Source: Bacteroidales bacterium (GTDB lineage Bacteria > Bacteroidota > Bacteroidia > Bacteroidales > UBA4181). From it: 23,445 bases of DNA. Location: positions 1-23,445 of the forward strand of contig JAISDP010000257.1 of assembly GCA_031264715.1 (NCBI GenBank). The letters run 5' to 3'. Position numbers and translations under genes: made by a program. The notes beneath the pieces are model-generated. The model did no database searches, was not told the DNA's origin, and saw nothing but the letters and a program-made list of their open reading frames with translations. Shown one piece after another: positions 1 through 8,832 of the stretch (position 1 is the stretch's first letter; each line of letters starts with the position of its first letter).

Positions 1-121
1 ATGTATTTTCTCATTTCGATTTGATTGCTTATTTTAAATTGCCGATTTTCCCGCTCAATCCGTGGATCACTACATTTTGCCATGATGCTAAAGTTTTAGA
101 AGTGAATACATATAAAAAACA

Positions 122-164
122 TAAAAATAAAAAGCCGTTATATCGTATGACACGATATAACGGC
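122..164 (-). terminator. Intrinsic terminator of GA-tract unit copy 1
   Basis: A perfect 13-bp stem, GCCGTTATATCGT (134-146) against ACGATATAACGGC (152-164), has a 5-nt loop. On the minus strand it is followed directly by TTTTTATTTTTAT. The plus-strand side has no T tract, so it is directional and closes the minus-strand unit. Confidence 0.8.
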
Positions 165-190
165 GGTATAATGACTTTGAAAAATATTTG

Positions 191-340
<150 letters not shown>

Positions 341-354
341 GGGTTTAAAATTCT

Positions 355-380
355 GAATTTTGAATTTTGAATTTTGAATT
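355..380. repeat. 7-bp tandem repeat (GAATTTT)
   Basis: GAATTTT is repeated about 3.7 times with period 7 in the leader of GA-tract unit 1. On the minus strand it lies between promoter and ATG, next to two GTATACAGG-like words (384-415). Copy 2 lacks this insertion, which makes its leader about 70 nt shorter. Confidence 0.8.
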
Positions 381-436
381 GTCCTGTATACTTCCCTGTA
401 TACTGCCTATATGCTTTTTGATTTAAAAATCGGGGA

Positions 437-469
437 CAAATATAAATGGTTTTTGAACAAAAAGCAAAA
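437..469 (-). promoter_or_regulatory. Bacteroidetes-type promoter of GA-tract unit 1
   Basis: On the minus strand TTTTG (469-465) is followed after 20 nt by TATATTTG (444-437), a perfect TAnnTTTG -7 element. The surrounding bases TTTTGTTCAAAAAC and ATTTATATTTG are nearly identical in copy 2 at 17269-17302, so the promoter was duplicated with the unit. Confidence 0.65.
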
Positions 470-802
470 TTAATTGTTATAAGTTGTTTTTAGTTTTTTT
501 TCACTGCTGCTAACTTAGTTTATATTATTGACTGATGTTACGCAAGGCACAGTTTTGCATGCCGTCGAAACCCGGCCAAGCCCGAAGAGGCTTGATTTTC
601 AAGCCGCAGAATCGCATCTCACAATAATTTTATCCTCAATGTGACAATCTGAATTGCTTCCACATAAAATTTTACCGGACAGCAGTGGTTTTTTTTATTG
701 ATCCTGACAGGGTTGACAGGGTTGGAACCGCAAATACGTATACCCCCGCTGTCAGGGTCAAGACCGCTGACAGGGTGTGTTGCACCCCTTGAACCCCGAA
801 TT
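470..802. other. Intergenic region with inverted and direct repeats, no gene seen
   Basis: No credible ORF. CAAGCC (577-582), GGCTTG (589-594) and CAAGCC (600-605) can form two mutually exclusive 6-bp hairpins. Between 703 and 776 the word TGACAGGG occurs three times and CTGTCAGGG once: TGACAGGGT is tandem at 705-722, and CTGTCAG (749-755) pairs with CTGACAG (767-773). No clear T-tract terminator for the gene ending at 803 was found. Confidence 0.6.
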
Positions 803-2161
803 TTATAGCGTTATCGGCCGCCCGTTATAGAAATCAAGGACTTTGGTTTTGAAAATATATTCGAACTTGGCTTGCAGCAAATCCGACTGTGCGGCGGTAA
901 GTCGCGTTTTAGCGGCGCTGTAGTCCACAAAATTCATTAATCCTACTTCGTAACGCTGCTCGGTGTAGCGGAAGGCTTCTTCCATGGATGTTACCGCCCT
1001 GGAAGCAGATACATACTGTTTCAGTGCGGCAACCGCATCGGCATGTGCCTGCTGTATCTCTTTATACAGGGTGTTTTTGACGAGTTGCAATTCATACTGG
1101 TAGTTTTGCAGGTTCAACCTGGCGTTTTTAACATTGGTTTGCACCTGCCAGCCATTGAAGATGGGGATACTTAAACTCACGCTGACATACGAGTTGACCC
1201 CGTCCTTCAGCTGGTCCCACAAAGGATAATTTATTTCTGCGAAAGTGACCGGATCATGCATTTTAGACGTGCTCGAATATCGTGTGCTGTACCCTCCTGA
1301 AAGCGACAACGCAGGACTGCGATAACCCCTTGCAATGGATAATTGTTTTTCCATGTTTTTAAGGTTATACTCGGCTGCCTTTACCTGTGGCAGGATGGTT
1401 TCGGCGGTGGCAAACACATCGTCCGCCGAATTGGAGACTTCGGAAATTCCAATGTTTGAAAAATCGGGCGCCACTACCTGGAAATTGGTTCGCATTTCCA
1501 GATCGAGCAATTGAGCCAGGTTCAACCGCGCCAATTCCAATGTATTGTGGGCGGTCACCACTTGTAATTCTTCTTTGGCAGCCTGCGACTGTATCTCAAA
1601 CAGGTCGCCTTCCGGCACACTGCCTGCGTCGACCAAAGCAGCGGTACGTTCTACTTGCAGGGTTGTCAGTTTTAACTGGTTTTCAGCCACAGCCAACTGT
1701 TCCTGCGCATGGATGATTTGCAGGTAATATAAGGCAATGTTGATGGAAAGATCGTTTTTCAGTTTTTCGATATTCTGGATGCCGGCCATCAGCGAATAAA
1801 GATTACGATCAATGGTGTTTTTCTGTTGTAATCCTTTAAACAATGTAATACTGCTGCTAACACTTCCCGACAGGGAGTTAACAGTTTGTCCGTCTACAAT
1901 GGTAAAGGTATTCTGATCCAGCACTTTCCCTTTTGAGGAACTGAAACTGCCTGATGCGTTCAGACTGGGCAGCAGGTTGAGTCTCGATTGCAACAAATCA
2001 TTTTCGGCCTGGTTGACGCCTAATTGCCGTTGTTTCAACTGTATATTGTTGTCACAGGCATAACGGATGCATTGTTCCAGCGTCCACATTTCCTGCGCCG
2101 AAACACGGAATGTAACACAGACAATGCAGCACAGGCAAAAAATAATTCTCATTTTAGACAT
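803..2161 (-). CDS. TolC-family outer membrane efflux protein
   Basis: A 452-residue outer-membrane efflux channel (OEP family, two OEP domains), a normal length for TolC-like proteins. A signal peptide runs from MSKMRIIFC to about VSAQ, followed by the family's N-terminal helix motif WTLEQCIRYACDNNIQLKQ. Long coiled-coil-forming helices rich in Ala, Leu and Gln follow, with beta-strand segments such as SLSIPIFNGWQ. TolC proteins form the trimeric outer-membrane duct of RND, MFP or ABC exporters. Here no HlyD-like adaptor or inner-membrane pump gene is adjacent, so the partner must be encoded elsewhere. I chose the ATG at 2161 because it gives a clean signal peptide and lies about 20 nt after a TAGTTTTG element; the frame is open upstream to 2305 with an ATG at 2218. 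Substrate unknown. Confidence 0.9.
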   Translation of the reverse strand: MSKMRIIFCLCCIVCVTFRVSAQEMWTLEQCIRYACDNNIQLKQRQLGVNQAENDLLQSRLNLLPSLNASGSFSSSKGKVLDQNTFTIVDGQTVNSLSGSVSSSITLFKGLQQKNTIDRNLYSLMAGIQNIEKLKNDLSINIALYYLQIIHAQEQLAVAENQLKLTTLQVERTAALVDAGSVPEGDLFEIQSQAAKEELQVVTAHNTLELARLNLAQLLDLEMRTNFQVVAPDFSNIGISEVSNSADDVFATAETILPQVKAAEYNLKNMEKQLSIARGYRSPALSLSGGYSTRYSSTSKMHDPVTFAEINYPLWDQLKDGVNSYVSVSLSIPIFNGWQVQTNVKNARLNLQNYQYELQLVKNTLYKEIQQAHADAVAALKQYVSASRAVTSMEEAFRYTEQRYEVGLMNFVDYSAAKTRLTAAQSDLLQAKFEYIFKTKVLDFYNGRPITL

Positions 2162-2184
2162 GACGCTTTTGAGAAAGTCAACGT

Positions 2185-2192
2185 CAAAACTA
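2185..2192 (-). promoter_or_regulatory. Possible -7 element for the TolC-like gene
   Basis: TAGTTTTG on the minus strand matches TAnnTTTG and lies 23 nt before the chosen ATG. No good TTG box is seen at the expected -33 spacing, so this is a weak call. Confidence 0.35.
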
Positions 2193-2237
2193 ACGATTAT
2201 TCCTGATTTTGATTTCATGGATGATATATTTAAGACC

Positions 2238-2271
2238 GTAAGACATGTAAAATGGTAAGACCTGTAAGATT
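2238..2271. repeat. Imperfect 17-bp tandem repeat
   Basis: Two adjacent copies (2238-2254 and 2255-2271) begin GTAAGACATGTAA and GTAAGACCTGTAA. They lie in the gap between polA and the TolC-like gene. No function is evident. Confidence 0.5.
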
Positions 2272-2416
2272 TACCGATTTTTATGAAGGATGAATCAATG
2301 TACATGCCATAAATTTAATTGTCTATATACCAGCTGTTTTTTCGGAATCAGGCTTTTTAAAACTGTACGGTTTCGATACACAAACTGTTCGATTGCGGAC
2401 AAAGACGCTTTCGAGC

Positions 2417-5200
2417 CTAATGCGCTTCCAGCCAATTTTTCCCTTCGCCCATTTCCACTGTCAGCGGGATGGTAAGCGGGTAGGCGCCTTCCATTTCACG
2501 GCGTACAATTTCCTTTACCTGTTCCATTTCCGGTTTCAGTACATCGAACACCAGTTCGTCATGTACCTGCAGGATCATCTTCGATTGCAGTTCCTGGATG
2601 CAGAAAGCCTCGTCTATGCGGATCATCGCTAACTTGATGATGTCGGCGGCCGATCCCTGCAGCGGTGCATTGATGGCGTTGCGTTCGGCCATGCCGCGTA
2701 CAACGGCGTTTGCCGATCGTATGTCGGGCAGGTAGCGTCGGCGTCCCATCAGGGTTTCCACGTAGCCTTTTGCACGTGCCTTGTCGATGGAATCGTTCAT
2801 GTAGCGGCGTACTTCCGGGTAAGCGTCGAAATATCCCGAAATCAGTTCCTGAGCTTCGTTGCGCGGTATGGATAGCCGTTGTGACAGGCCGAACACCGAT
2901 ATGCCGTAAATGATGCCGAAGTTAGCCGTTTTTGCCTTGCGGCGCATGTCGGGGGTAACGCCGGCTATGGGGATGCCGTATATCTTGGCGGCTGTGGCGG
3001 CGTGGATATCGGCGTCGTGGCGGAAGGCTTCCAGCATGTTCGGGTCGCCGCTCATGTGCGCCATCAGTCGCAGTTCGATCTGCGAATAGTCTGACGAAAG
3101 CAACAGGTGGTTGTCGTCGCTCGGGGTGAATGCTTTACGCAGTTCGCGTCCACGATCTTCGCGGATGGGAATATTTTGCAGGTTGGGGTCGGTGGAGCTA
3201 AGTCGCCCGGTTGCCGTCACCGCCTGGTTGAACGACGTGTGGATGCGTCCTGTGCGTGGGTTAATCAATTTGGGCAACGCTTCCACGTATGTGTTCTGCA
3301 ACTTCTTCAATCCGCGGTATTCCAGTATCTTCGACACAATCGGGTGTTTGCCTTCCAAGCCGGTCAATACTTCCTCGCTGGTGGAAAACTGCTTGGTCTT
3401 GGTTTTCCTGGTGGATTTTTCGCCTTCGCTGATCTTCAACTTTAAAAAGAGCACATCGCCCAACTGTTTTGTCGATGCGATGTTGAACCGTATGCCGGCC
3501 AGTTCATAGATTTCTTCTTCCAATTTATCCGAATCGGAGTTCAGTGTTCGTCCGAAGGCTTCCATGGCGGGTACGTCGATCTTCACGCCGGTAGCCTCCA
3601 TCCCGGCGAGTACCTTGACCAGCGGCATTTCGACGGTTTGCGCCAGCCCGGTCATACCGGTCGTCTCCAGGTCTTTTTCGAGCTGCTGCTGCAACTGTAA
3701 AGCCACATCCGCATCCTCGGCGGCGTATTCGGCAACCTTATCGAGAGGCACCTGGCGCATGATCAGCTGGTTGCGCCCGCTTTTCCCAATCAGCGTTTCG
3801 ATCTCTACCGGCGAATAATCCAGGTATTTTTCCGAAAGGTAATTGAGGTTATGGCGTTGTTCGGGTTGCAGCAGGTAATGTGCCAGCATGGTGTCAAACA
3901 GCGTCCCGGCAGTGTCTACGCCGTACTGTTGCAGCACAAGCATGTCGAATTTCAGGTTTTGGCCGATTTTGCGGATAGCAGGGTTCTCGAACAGCGCCTT
4001 GAATTCGTTCACCACAGCCTGCGCTTCCTCCTGCGCTGCCGGGACCGGCACATACCATCCATGATGCGGCTTTATGGCAAACGACATGCCCACCAGTTCG
4101 CTGCCGAAGGTTTCGAGCCCGGTTGTTTCCGTATCGAAACAAAACTCTTTCAGACCCTGCAGCGTTTCGATCAGTTGCCGCCGTTTTTCGGGCGTATCGG
4201 CCATGACGTATTCGTGCGCCACGGTGCCGATGTTTTCGTACATGCGTTCGGCTGCCGGAACAATATTCCCCGGTGCGGCATCGAACAGGCTTAACTGCTG
4301 CGGACCGGCCGACGAGGCAGGAGAGGAGCGCCCCTCCAGCCGGGAAAGGAATGTGCGGAAGTTAAATTCCTTGAACAGTTCCTTGAGTTTTGCCGTATTG
4401 GGCGTTTTCAGTACGTAATCCTCTTCCGAAAACCGAATGGGCACGTCAGTGCAGATGGTTACCAATTTTTTCGACAGCAGCAAATTGTCCTTGTCGGCGA
4501 TGATCTTGTCCTTGTTGGCGCCTTTTACCCGATCGATGTTTGCCAGCAGGTTTTCCACGGTTCCAAATTCGGCAATCAGCCTGGTAGCGCCTACTTCGCC
4601 GATTCCTTTCACTCCGGGCACATTATCGGACTTGTCGCCCATGAGCGCCAATATCTCGATAAACTGTTCCGGGTATTTCACGCCGTATTTTTCGCATACC
4701 CTGGCAGTGTCAAGCGTCTCGGCGCCGGCGCCCGAACGTGCGGGCTTGTACATGAGGATGTTGTCCTCGACCAGTTGCGCATAGTCTTTATCGGGCGTCA
4801 TCATGTATACTCTGTAACCGATGCCTGCGGCATGTTTGGCGATGGTACCCACCACGTCGTCGGCTTCGTAGCCATCGTATTGGATGACAGGTATCCGGTA
4901 AGCCTCAATAATTTCCTTGATACGCGGTACCGATTTGATAATTTCCTCCGGCGTTTCCTCGCGTTGCGCCTTGTATTGCGGGTATATCTCGTGGCGGAAA
5001 GTAGGGGTCGGAGGGTCGAATGCCACGGCGATATGGGTCGGTTTTTCCTTGGTGAGCACCTCTTCCAGCGTGTTGGTAAACCCAAAAATAGTGGAAGTGT
5101 TGAACCCCGACGAACTGAACATCGGGTTGCGGACTAATGCGTAATATGCACGATAGATCAATGCGTAAGCGTCTAACAGGAAGAGCTTTTTGTCGGCCAT
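2417..5200 (-). CDS. polA: DNA polymerase I
   Basis: A 927-residue DNA polymerase I that fills gaps and removes RNA primers in replication and repair. The N-terminal 5'-3' exonuclease spans about residues 1-290 (start MADKKLFLLDAYALIYRAYY; acidic sites near YEADD 111-115 and MGDKSDN 187-193). The 3'-5' proofreading domain looks intact: FDTETTGLE from 355 (D356, E358), NLKFD at 415-419 and YAAEDAD at 492-498. The polymerase domain has motif A DYSQIELR (704-711), motif B RRKAKTANFGIIYG (753-766) and motif C VHDELVF (879-885). Length and domain order are those of full-length PolA, unlike some bacteria whose proofreading site is degenerate. The start at 5200 follows a good TTG-N19-TACTTTTG promoter. 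It is followed on the same strand by the TolC-like gene after a 255-nt gap, so they are probably separate units. Confidence 0.98.
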   Translation of the reverse strand: MADKKLFLLDAYALIYRAYYALVRNPMFSSSGFNTSTIFGFTNTLEEVLTKEKPTHIAVAFDPPTPTFRHEIYPQYKAQREETPEEIIKSVPRIKEIIEAYRIPVIQYDGYEADDVVGTIAKHAAGIGYRVYMMTPDKDYAQLVEDNILMYKPARSGAGAETLDTARVCEKYGVKYPEQFIEILALMGDKSDNVPGVKGIGEVGATRLIAEFGTVENLLANIDRVKGANKDKIIADKDNLLLSKKLVTICTDVPIRFSEEDYVLKTPNTAKLKELFKEFNFRTFLSRLEGRSSPASSAGPQQLSLFDAAPGNIVPAAERMYENIGTVAHEYVMADTPEKRRQLIETLQGLKEFCFDTETTGLETFGSELVGMSFAIKPHHGWYVPVPAAQEEAQAVVNEFKALFENPAIRKIGQNLKFDMLVLQQYGVDTAGTLFDTMLAHYLLQPEQRHNLNYLSEKYLDYSPVEIETLIGKSGRNQLIMRQVPLDKVAEYAAEDADVALQLQQQLEKDLETTGMTGLAQTVEMPLVKVLAGMEATGVKIDVPAMEAFGRTLNSDSDKLEEEIYELAGIRFNIASTKQLGDVLFLKLKISEGEKSTRKTKTKQFSTSEEVLTGLEGKHPIVSKILEYRGLKKLQNTYVEALPKLINPRTGRIHTSFNQAVTATGRLSSTDPNLQNIPIREDRGRELRKAFTPSDDNHLLLSSDYSQIELRLMAHMSGDPNMLEAFRHDADIHAATAAKIYGIPIAGVTPDMRRKAKTANFGIIYGISVFGLSQRLSIPRNEAQELISGYFDAYPEVRRYMNDSIDKARAKGYVETLMGRRRYLPDIRSANAVVRGMAERNAINAPLQGSAADIIKLAMIRIDEAFCIQELQSKMILQVHDELVFDVLKPEMEQVKEIVRREMEGAYPLTIPLTVEMGEGKNWLEAH

Positions 5201-5230
5201 TGTGTATTTGTTTTTTTGTTTTCAATGAAA

Positions 5231-5260
5231 CAAAAGTAAGAAAAAAACAATTGCACCCAA
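5231..5260 (-). promoter_or_regulatory. Bacteroidetes-type promoter of polA
   Basis: On the minus strand TTG (5260-5258) is followed after 19 nt by TACTTTTG (5238-5231), a full match to TAnnTTTG. The start codon is 30 nt downstream. Confidence 0.6.
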
Positions 5261-5357
5261 TAAATGAAATGTATTTGGATTTTTGGAGTTATTGGATTAC
5301 TTTTATCCCCAATTAAAATCATTCAATACATTCATCACCTTTCATTGTTTTTACGCT

Positions 5358-6236
5358 ATGAAAAAATTATCATTGGTCGCCGTTTTGGTATTATGTGTAC
5401 CGGTTATGGCTTTGGCGCAACAGGGCAAAGTATTTGAGACGCGTACCGTTAAAAGTACGATCCTGAAAATGGACCGCAAGTATTCGATTTATCTCCCGGC
5501 CGGTTACGACGAGTCGGACCGGAGTTATCCCGTGTTATACCTCCTGCATGGCTCGGGCGACGACCATACCGGCTGGGTACAGTTCGGCCAGGTACAGAAT
5601 ATTGCCGACCGTGTGATTGCCGAAGGTCTGGCAGGCCCCATGATCATCGTAATGCCCGATGCAAATACCGGTACCCGCGGGTATTTTAATGCAATACAGG
5701 GTAATTTCAATTATGAAGATTTCTTTTTCAAGGAATTGATCCCGCACATCGAAACAACATACCGTGTACGCAGCGAACGGCGTTACCGTGCCGTTTCCGG
5801 TCTGTCGATGGGTGGCGGAGGAACTGTTTTTTATGCAATGCACCAGCCCGACATGTTTGCTGCTGCTGCGCCACTGAGCGCTTCCACCGGTCATTGGGAC
5901 ATCGAGCAGTTCAAGCAGAGGATGGGCAACAACAACGGGTTAGCCGGTCTTTCGGACAAGCAGATTGAGGATTATTACAACCGCCACAGCATCGAAGGCA
6001 TCATTCAGAAGGCTTCGGCGGATGATATGAAGAAAATCAAGTCCATCCGCTGGTATATCAGTTGTGGCGACGATGATTTCCTGCATGAAGGGAACAGCAT
6101 GATGCATACTGTTTTCCGCAAGAACGAGATACCCCACGAATACCGCGTGAAAGACGGTGGCCACACCTGGACGTACTGGCGCATGGAATTGCCGTTAGTA
6201 ATGGAATTTGTGGCAAAATCATTCATGCAATATTAG
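5358..6236 (+). CDS. Secreted CE1-like esterase (esterase D / feruloyl esterase fold)
   Basis: A 292-residue alpha/beta-hydrolase of the putative esterase family (PF00756), which includes CE1 acetyl-xylan and feruloyl esterases and S-formylglutathione hydrolase. The start at 5358 gives a typical signal peptide (MKKLSLVAVL to ALAQ, cleavage near residue 20); the frame is open upstream to 5283 without a sensible signal. The nucleophile elbow GLSMGG places the serine at 150. A likely acid is D239 or D240 in CGDDDFL, and the histidine is H269 in DGGHTW. The oxyanion loop is YLLHGSGDD (61-69). It is probably periplasmic or surface-exposed and removes ester decorations from a glycan. It is not in the susCD operon, so the substrate is not implied by context. 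The gene that follows is 54 nt downstream on the same strand. Confidence 0.85.
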   Translation: MKKLSLVAVLVLCVPVMALAQQGKVFETRTVKSTILKMDRKYSIYLPAGYDESDRSYPVLYLLHGSGDDHTGWVQFGQVQNIADRVIAEGLAGPMIIVMPDANTGTRGYFNAIQGNFNYEDFFFKELIPHIETTYRVRSERRYRAVSGLSMGGGGTVFYAMHQPDMFAAAAPLSASTGHWDIEQFKQRMGNNNGLAGLSDKQIEDYYNRHSIEGIIQKASADDMKKIKSIRWYISCGDDDFLHEGNSMMHTVFRKNEIPHEYRVKDGGHTWTYWRMELPLVMEFVAKSFMQY

Positions 6237-6262
6237 CAGTTTTGCATAATTGAATAATCTCA

Positions 6263-6290
6263 CTCTTCATTCTTAATTCTTCATTCTTAA
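6263..6290. repeat. Short tandem repeat before the TIGR02757 gene
   Basis: CTTCATTCTTAATT occurs twice in tandem just before the TTG start at 6291. It is AT-rich, without an obvious hairpin, and of the kind often seen in Bacteroidetes intergenic gaps. Confidence 0.6.
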
Positions 6291-7073
6291 TTGTTATATC
6301 TCCATTCCTTTCTCGAAGAAAAGTATGCGCGTTATTGTTCGCCTGCTTTTATAGCAACCGATCCGGTGCAGGTTCCGCATCTTTTTACCCGAAAGGAAGA
6401 CATTGAAATTGCCGGATTCCTGGCGGCGAGCATTGCCTGGGGGCAGCGAAAAAGCATTATTGCCAGTGCGAAACACCTGCTGACCCTGATGGATCACGCG
6501 CCTTACGACTTTGTAAAACAAGCGACTCCTGCAGGCCTGAAACGTTTGGAAACGTTTGTCCATCGTACTTTCCAACCTGACGACTGCCTGTTTTTTATTT
6601 CATCGTTGCATCATATCTATACAGATCGTGGAGGTCTTCACGACGTGTTTGCCGCCGGTTACCGTGCAACCGGTTCCATATTCGGGGCGCTGGCGCATTT
6701 CAGGCGCGTGTTTATGGAAACACCCCATCTGCAGCGTTCTGCAAAGCATATCCCGGATGTAGAGCGTGGTGCATCGGCCAAGCGTCTGAACATGTTTCTG
6801 CGTTGGATGGTACGTGGTGACGATGGGGTTGACTTTGGCCTGTGGAAAGATATTCCCGAGTCGGCGCTCATGTTGCCGCTGGATGTTCATACCGGTAACG
6901 TAGGCCGTCGCCTGGGCTTGCTTACTCGCAAGGCAAACGACTGGAAAGCCGTAGAGGAACTAACCGCGAGTTTGCGACAGTTCGATCCGGATGATCCTGT
7001 GAAATATGATTTTGCTTTATTCGGACTGGGTGTATTCGAAGGATTCGGAAACACATTGAAACAGCATGATTGA
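6291..7073 (+). CDS. TIGR02757 family protein (DUF2400)
   Basis: A 260-residue protein of a conserved, uncharacterised Bacteroidetes family. Recognisable blocks are FLEEKYARYCSPAF, FTRKEDIEIAGFLAASIAW near residues 31-49, HAPYDFV, and the C-terminal MLPLDVHTGNVGRRLGLL followed by FDPDDPVKYDFALFGLGVF. The C-terminal part resembles helix-hairpin-helix DNA-glycosylase folds, but a biochemical role is not established. There is no ATG near the conserved N-terminus and an in-frame TAA at 6288-6290, so translation probably starts at the TTG at 6291, which is unusual. Its end overlaps the ArfB start by 8 nt, so the genes are translationally linked. Confidence 0.88.
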   Translation: MLYLHSFLEEKYARYCSPAFIATDPVQVPHLFTRKEDIEIAGFLAASIAWGQRKSIIASAKHLLTLMDHAPYDFVKQATPAGLKRLETFVHRTFQPDDCLFFISSLHHIYTDRGGLHDVFAAGYRATGSIFGALAHFRRVFMETPHLQRSAKHIPDVERGASAKRLNMFLRWMVRGDDGVDFGLWKDIPESALMLPLDVHTGNVGRRLGLLTRKANDWKAVEELTASLRQFDPDDPVKYDFALFGLGVFEGFGNTLKQHD

Positions 7074-7473
7074 TCCCATAGCCTTTGAAAATGAGTGTAC
7101 TTTCCGAACGTCAAGAAGCAGCGGGAAAGGCGGGCAGAACGTGAACAAGACCGAAACCAAAGTTGGCCTGTGGTTCGATGTGGCTGCATCGGCGCTTTTC
7201 ACCGACGATGAAAAAGCACGGGCGCTTTTACGCCTGGCATCCGTTATTACCATCGATGGCTACCTGCAACTGGCCTGCGATGAGCAACGTTCTCAATTGC
7301 AAAACAAAAAATCAGTCATCGAACGGGCGCTCGCTATGCTCGAAAAGGCGCTTGCTGTACCTGCCCCCCGCAAACGCACCAAGCCATCGAAAGCCTCCGT
7401 GGAAAAACGATTGGAGGAAAAACGCAGGAAAGCGCTCAGGAAAAACGAACGCGGCAATTTTAATTTTGAATAA
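7066..7473 (+). CDS. arfB: Alternative ribosome-rescue peptidyl-tRNA hydrolase ArfB (YaeJ-like)
   Basis: A 135-residue class-I release-factor-like hydrolase that rescues ribosomes stalled on mRNAs without a stop codon by cleaving the peptidyl-tRNA ester. The catalytic loop SSGKGGQNVNK carries GGQ at residues 22-24. The protein lacks the codon-recognition domains of RF1/RF2. It has the characteristic basic, lysine/arginine-rich C-terminal tail (RKRTKPSKAS, then EKRRKALRKNERG) that enters the empty mRNA channel. Length is normal for the family. It overlaps the upstream TIGR02757 gene by 8 nt, and the next gene begins at the base after its stop codon, so the three are probably co-transcribed. 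Confidence 0.93.
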   Translation: MIDPIAFENECTFRTSRSSGKGGQNVNKTETKVGLWFDVAASALFTDDEKARALLRLASVITIDGYLQLACDEQRSQLQNKKSVIERALAMLEKALAVPAPRKRTKPSKASVEKRLEEKRRKALRKNERGNFNFE

Positions 7474-8832
7474 ATGAATACATCCGGGAAAGGTAAAATC
7501 CTGATCATTGACGACAACGAGGATGTGCTGTTTGCACTTAACCTGTTGCTCAAACCACATGTGGAAAACATTCGCGTGAGCGCCGACCCTGCTAAAATTG
7601 CCCGTTTCATAGAGCAATACCGGCCCGATGTGATCCTGCTGGACATGAACTTCCGCCGCGACGCAATCAGCGGACAGGAAGGTTTTGCGTGGCTGCAAAA
7701 AATCCTTGAGATCGATCCGCAAGCAGTGGTGATCCTCATGACTGCATATGCCGATACCGGAAAAGCAGTACAGGCCGTAAAAGCCGGCGCTACCGACTTC
7801 ATTTCCAAGCCATGGGAAAAGGAGAAATTGCTTACCACCATATCGTCGGCCTTGCAATTACGTGCTTCGCGCAACGAGGTGAGCATCCTTAAAAAACAAA
7901 TGACAGCTTTGTACGACGAGCCTGCCGGCGAAATTATCGGCGAGTCGGAGGCCATGCAGCATGTATTCTCCATGATCGCTAAATTAGCGGGTACGGATGC
8001 CAACATTTTGATCCTCGGCGAAAACGGGACAGGGAAAGATATTGTGGCACGCGCCATCTACCAACATTCACCGCGCGCAGGCGAAGTATTTGTATCGATT
8101 GACCTTGGAAGCATTCCCGAGTCGTTATTCGAAAGCGAACTGTTCGGTTATGAAAAGGGCGCTTTCACCGATGCCCGGAAAGAGAAACCGGGACGCATGG
8201 AAGCCGCTTCGGGCGGAACATTGTTCCTGGATGAAATAGCCAATCTCTCGTTACCCATGCAGGCCAAACTGCTCACAGCCATCGAGAAAAGACAAATAAT
8301 GCGGCTGGGGTCCAATCATCATATCCCGGTAGATGTGAGGTTCATTTGCGCCACCAATTCCGATGTATACCGGGATGTGGAGGATGGCCGGTTCCGCCAG
8401 GACCTGCTGTACCGCATCAACACCATCGAACTGCACATCCCACCGTTGCGCGAACGCGGTAACGACACCATCCTGCTGGCCGACCATTTCGTGCATCGTT
8501 TCGCCATGAAATACAAAAAGAACGTACAGGGCATTGCCAAAGAAGCACAGAACAAATTGCTGGCATACCATTGGCCTGGCAATGTACGCGAATTGCAACA
8601 TGCCGTGGAACGGGCGTTGATACTTTCGGATGGCAATGTGTTGAGAAGCGCCGATTTTATCCTGCAACCGGCACAAAACCGCAACTGGAAAACGTCCGAA
8701 TCGCTGAACCTTGAAACACTCGAAGCACAAGCCATAGAGAGAGCATTGCACCGCACCGGGGGAAATGTGAATAAAGCCGCCGAACTGCTGGGTATTACAC
8801 GTTTTGCTCTTTACAGGAAATTGAAGCGTTAA
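7474..8832 (+). CDS. NtrC-family sigma-54-dependent response regulator
   Basis: A 452-residue response regulator with receiver, AAA+ and DNA-binding domains. The receiver domain (about 8-127) has acidic residues D13-D14, phospho-acceptor D57 in LLDMN, T90 and K112 in SKPW. The sigma-54 activator AAA+ domain has Walker A GENGTGKD (182-189) and Walker B TLFLDE (249-254). A Fis-type helix-turn-helix ends the protein (IERALHRTGGNVNKAAELLG). The sigma-54-contacting loop reads GAFTDA (229-234), not the canonical GAFTGA. It should activate sigma-54 promoters after phosphorylation by a histidine kinase, but no kinase lies next to it in this window. It follows arfB with no gap. Target genes are unknown. 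Confidence 0.95.
   Translation: MNTSGKGKILIIDDNEDVLFALNLLLKPHVENIRVSADPAKIARFIEQYRPDVILLDMNFRRDAISGQEGFAWLQKILEIDPQAVVILMTAYADTGKAVQAVKAGATDFISKPWEKEKLLTTISSALQLRASRNEVSILKKQMTALYDEPAGEIIGESEAMQHVFSMIAKLAGTDANILILGENGTGKDIVARAIYQHSPRAGEVFVSIDLGSIPESLFESELFGYEKGAFTDARKEKPGRMEAASGGTLFLDEIANLSLPMQAKLLTAIEKRQIMRLGSNHHIPVDVRFICATNSDVYRDVEDGRFRQDLLYRINTIELHIPPLRERGNDTILLADHFVHRFAMKYKKNVQGIAKEAQNKLLAYHWPGNVRELQHAVERALILSDGNVLRSADFILQPAQNRNWKTSESLNLETLEAQAIERALHRTGGNVNKAAELLGITRFALYRKLKR

Noticed and set aside
7293..8057. Minus-strand open frames opposite arfB and the response regulator
   Set aside because: They are antisense to well-supported genes and show no family motifs.
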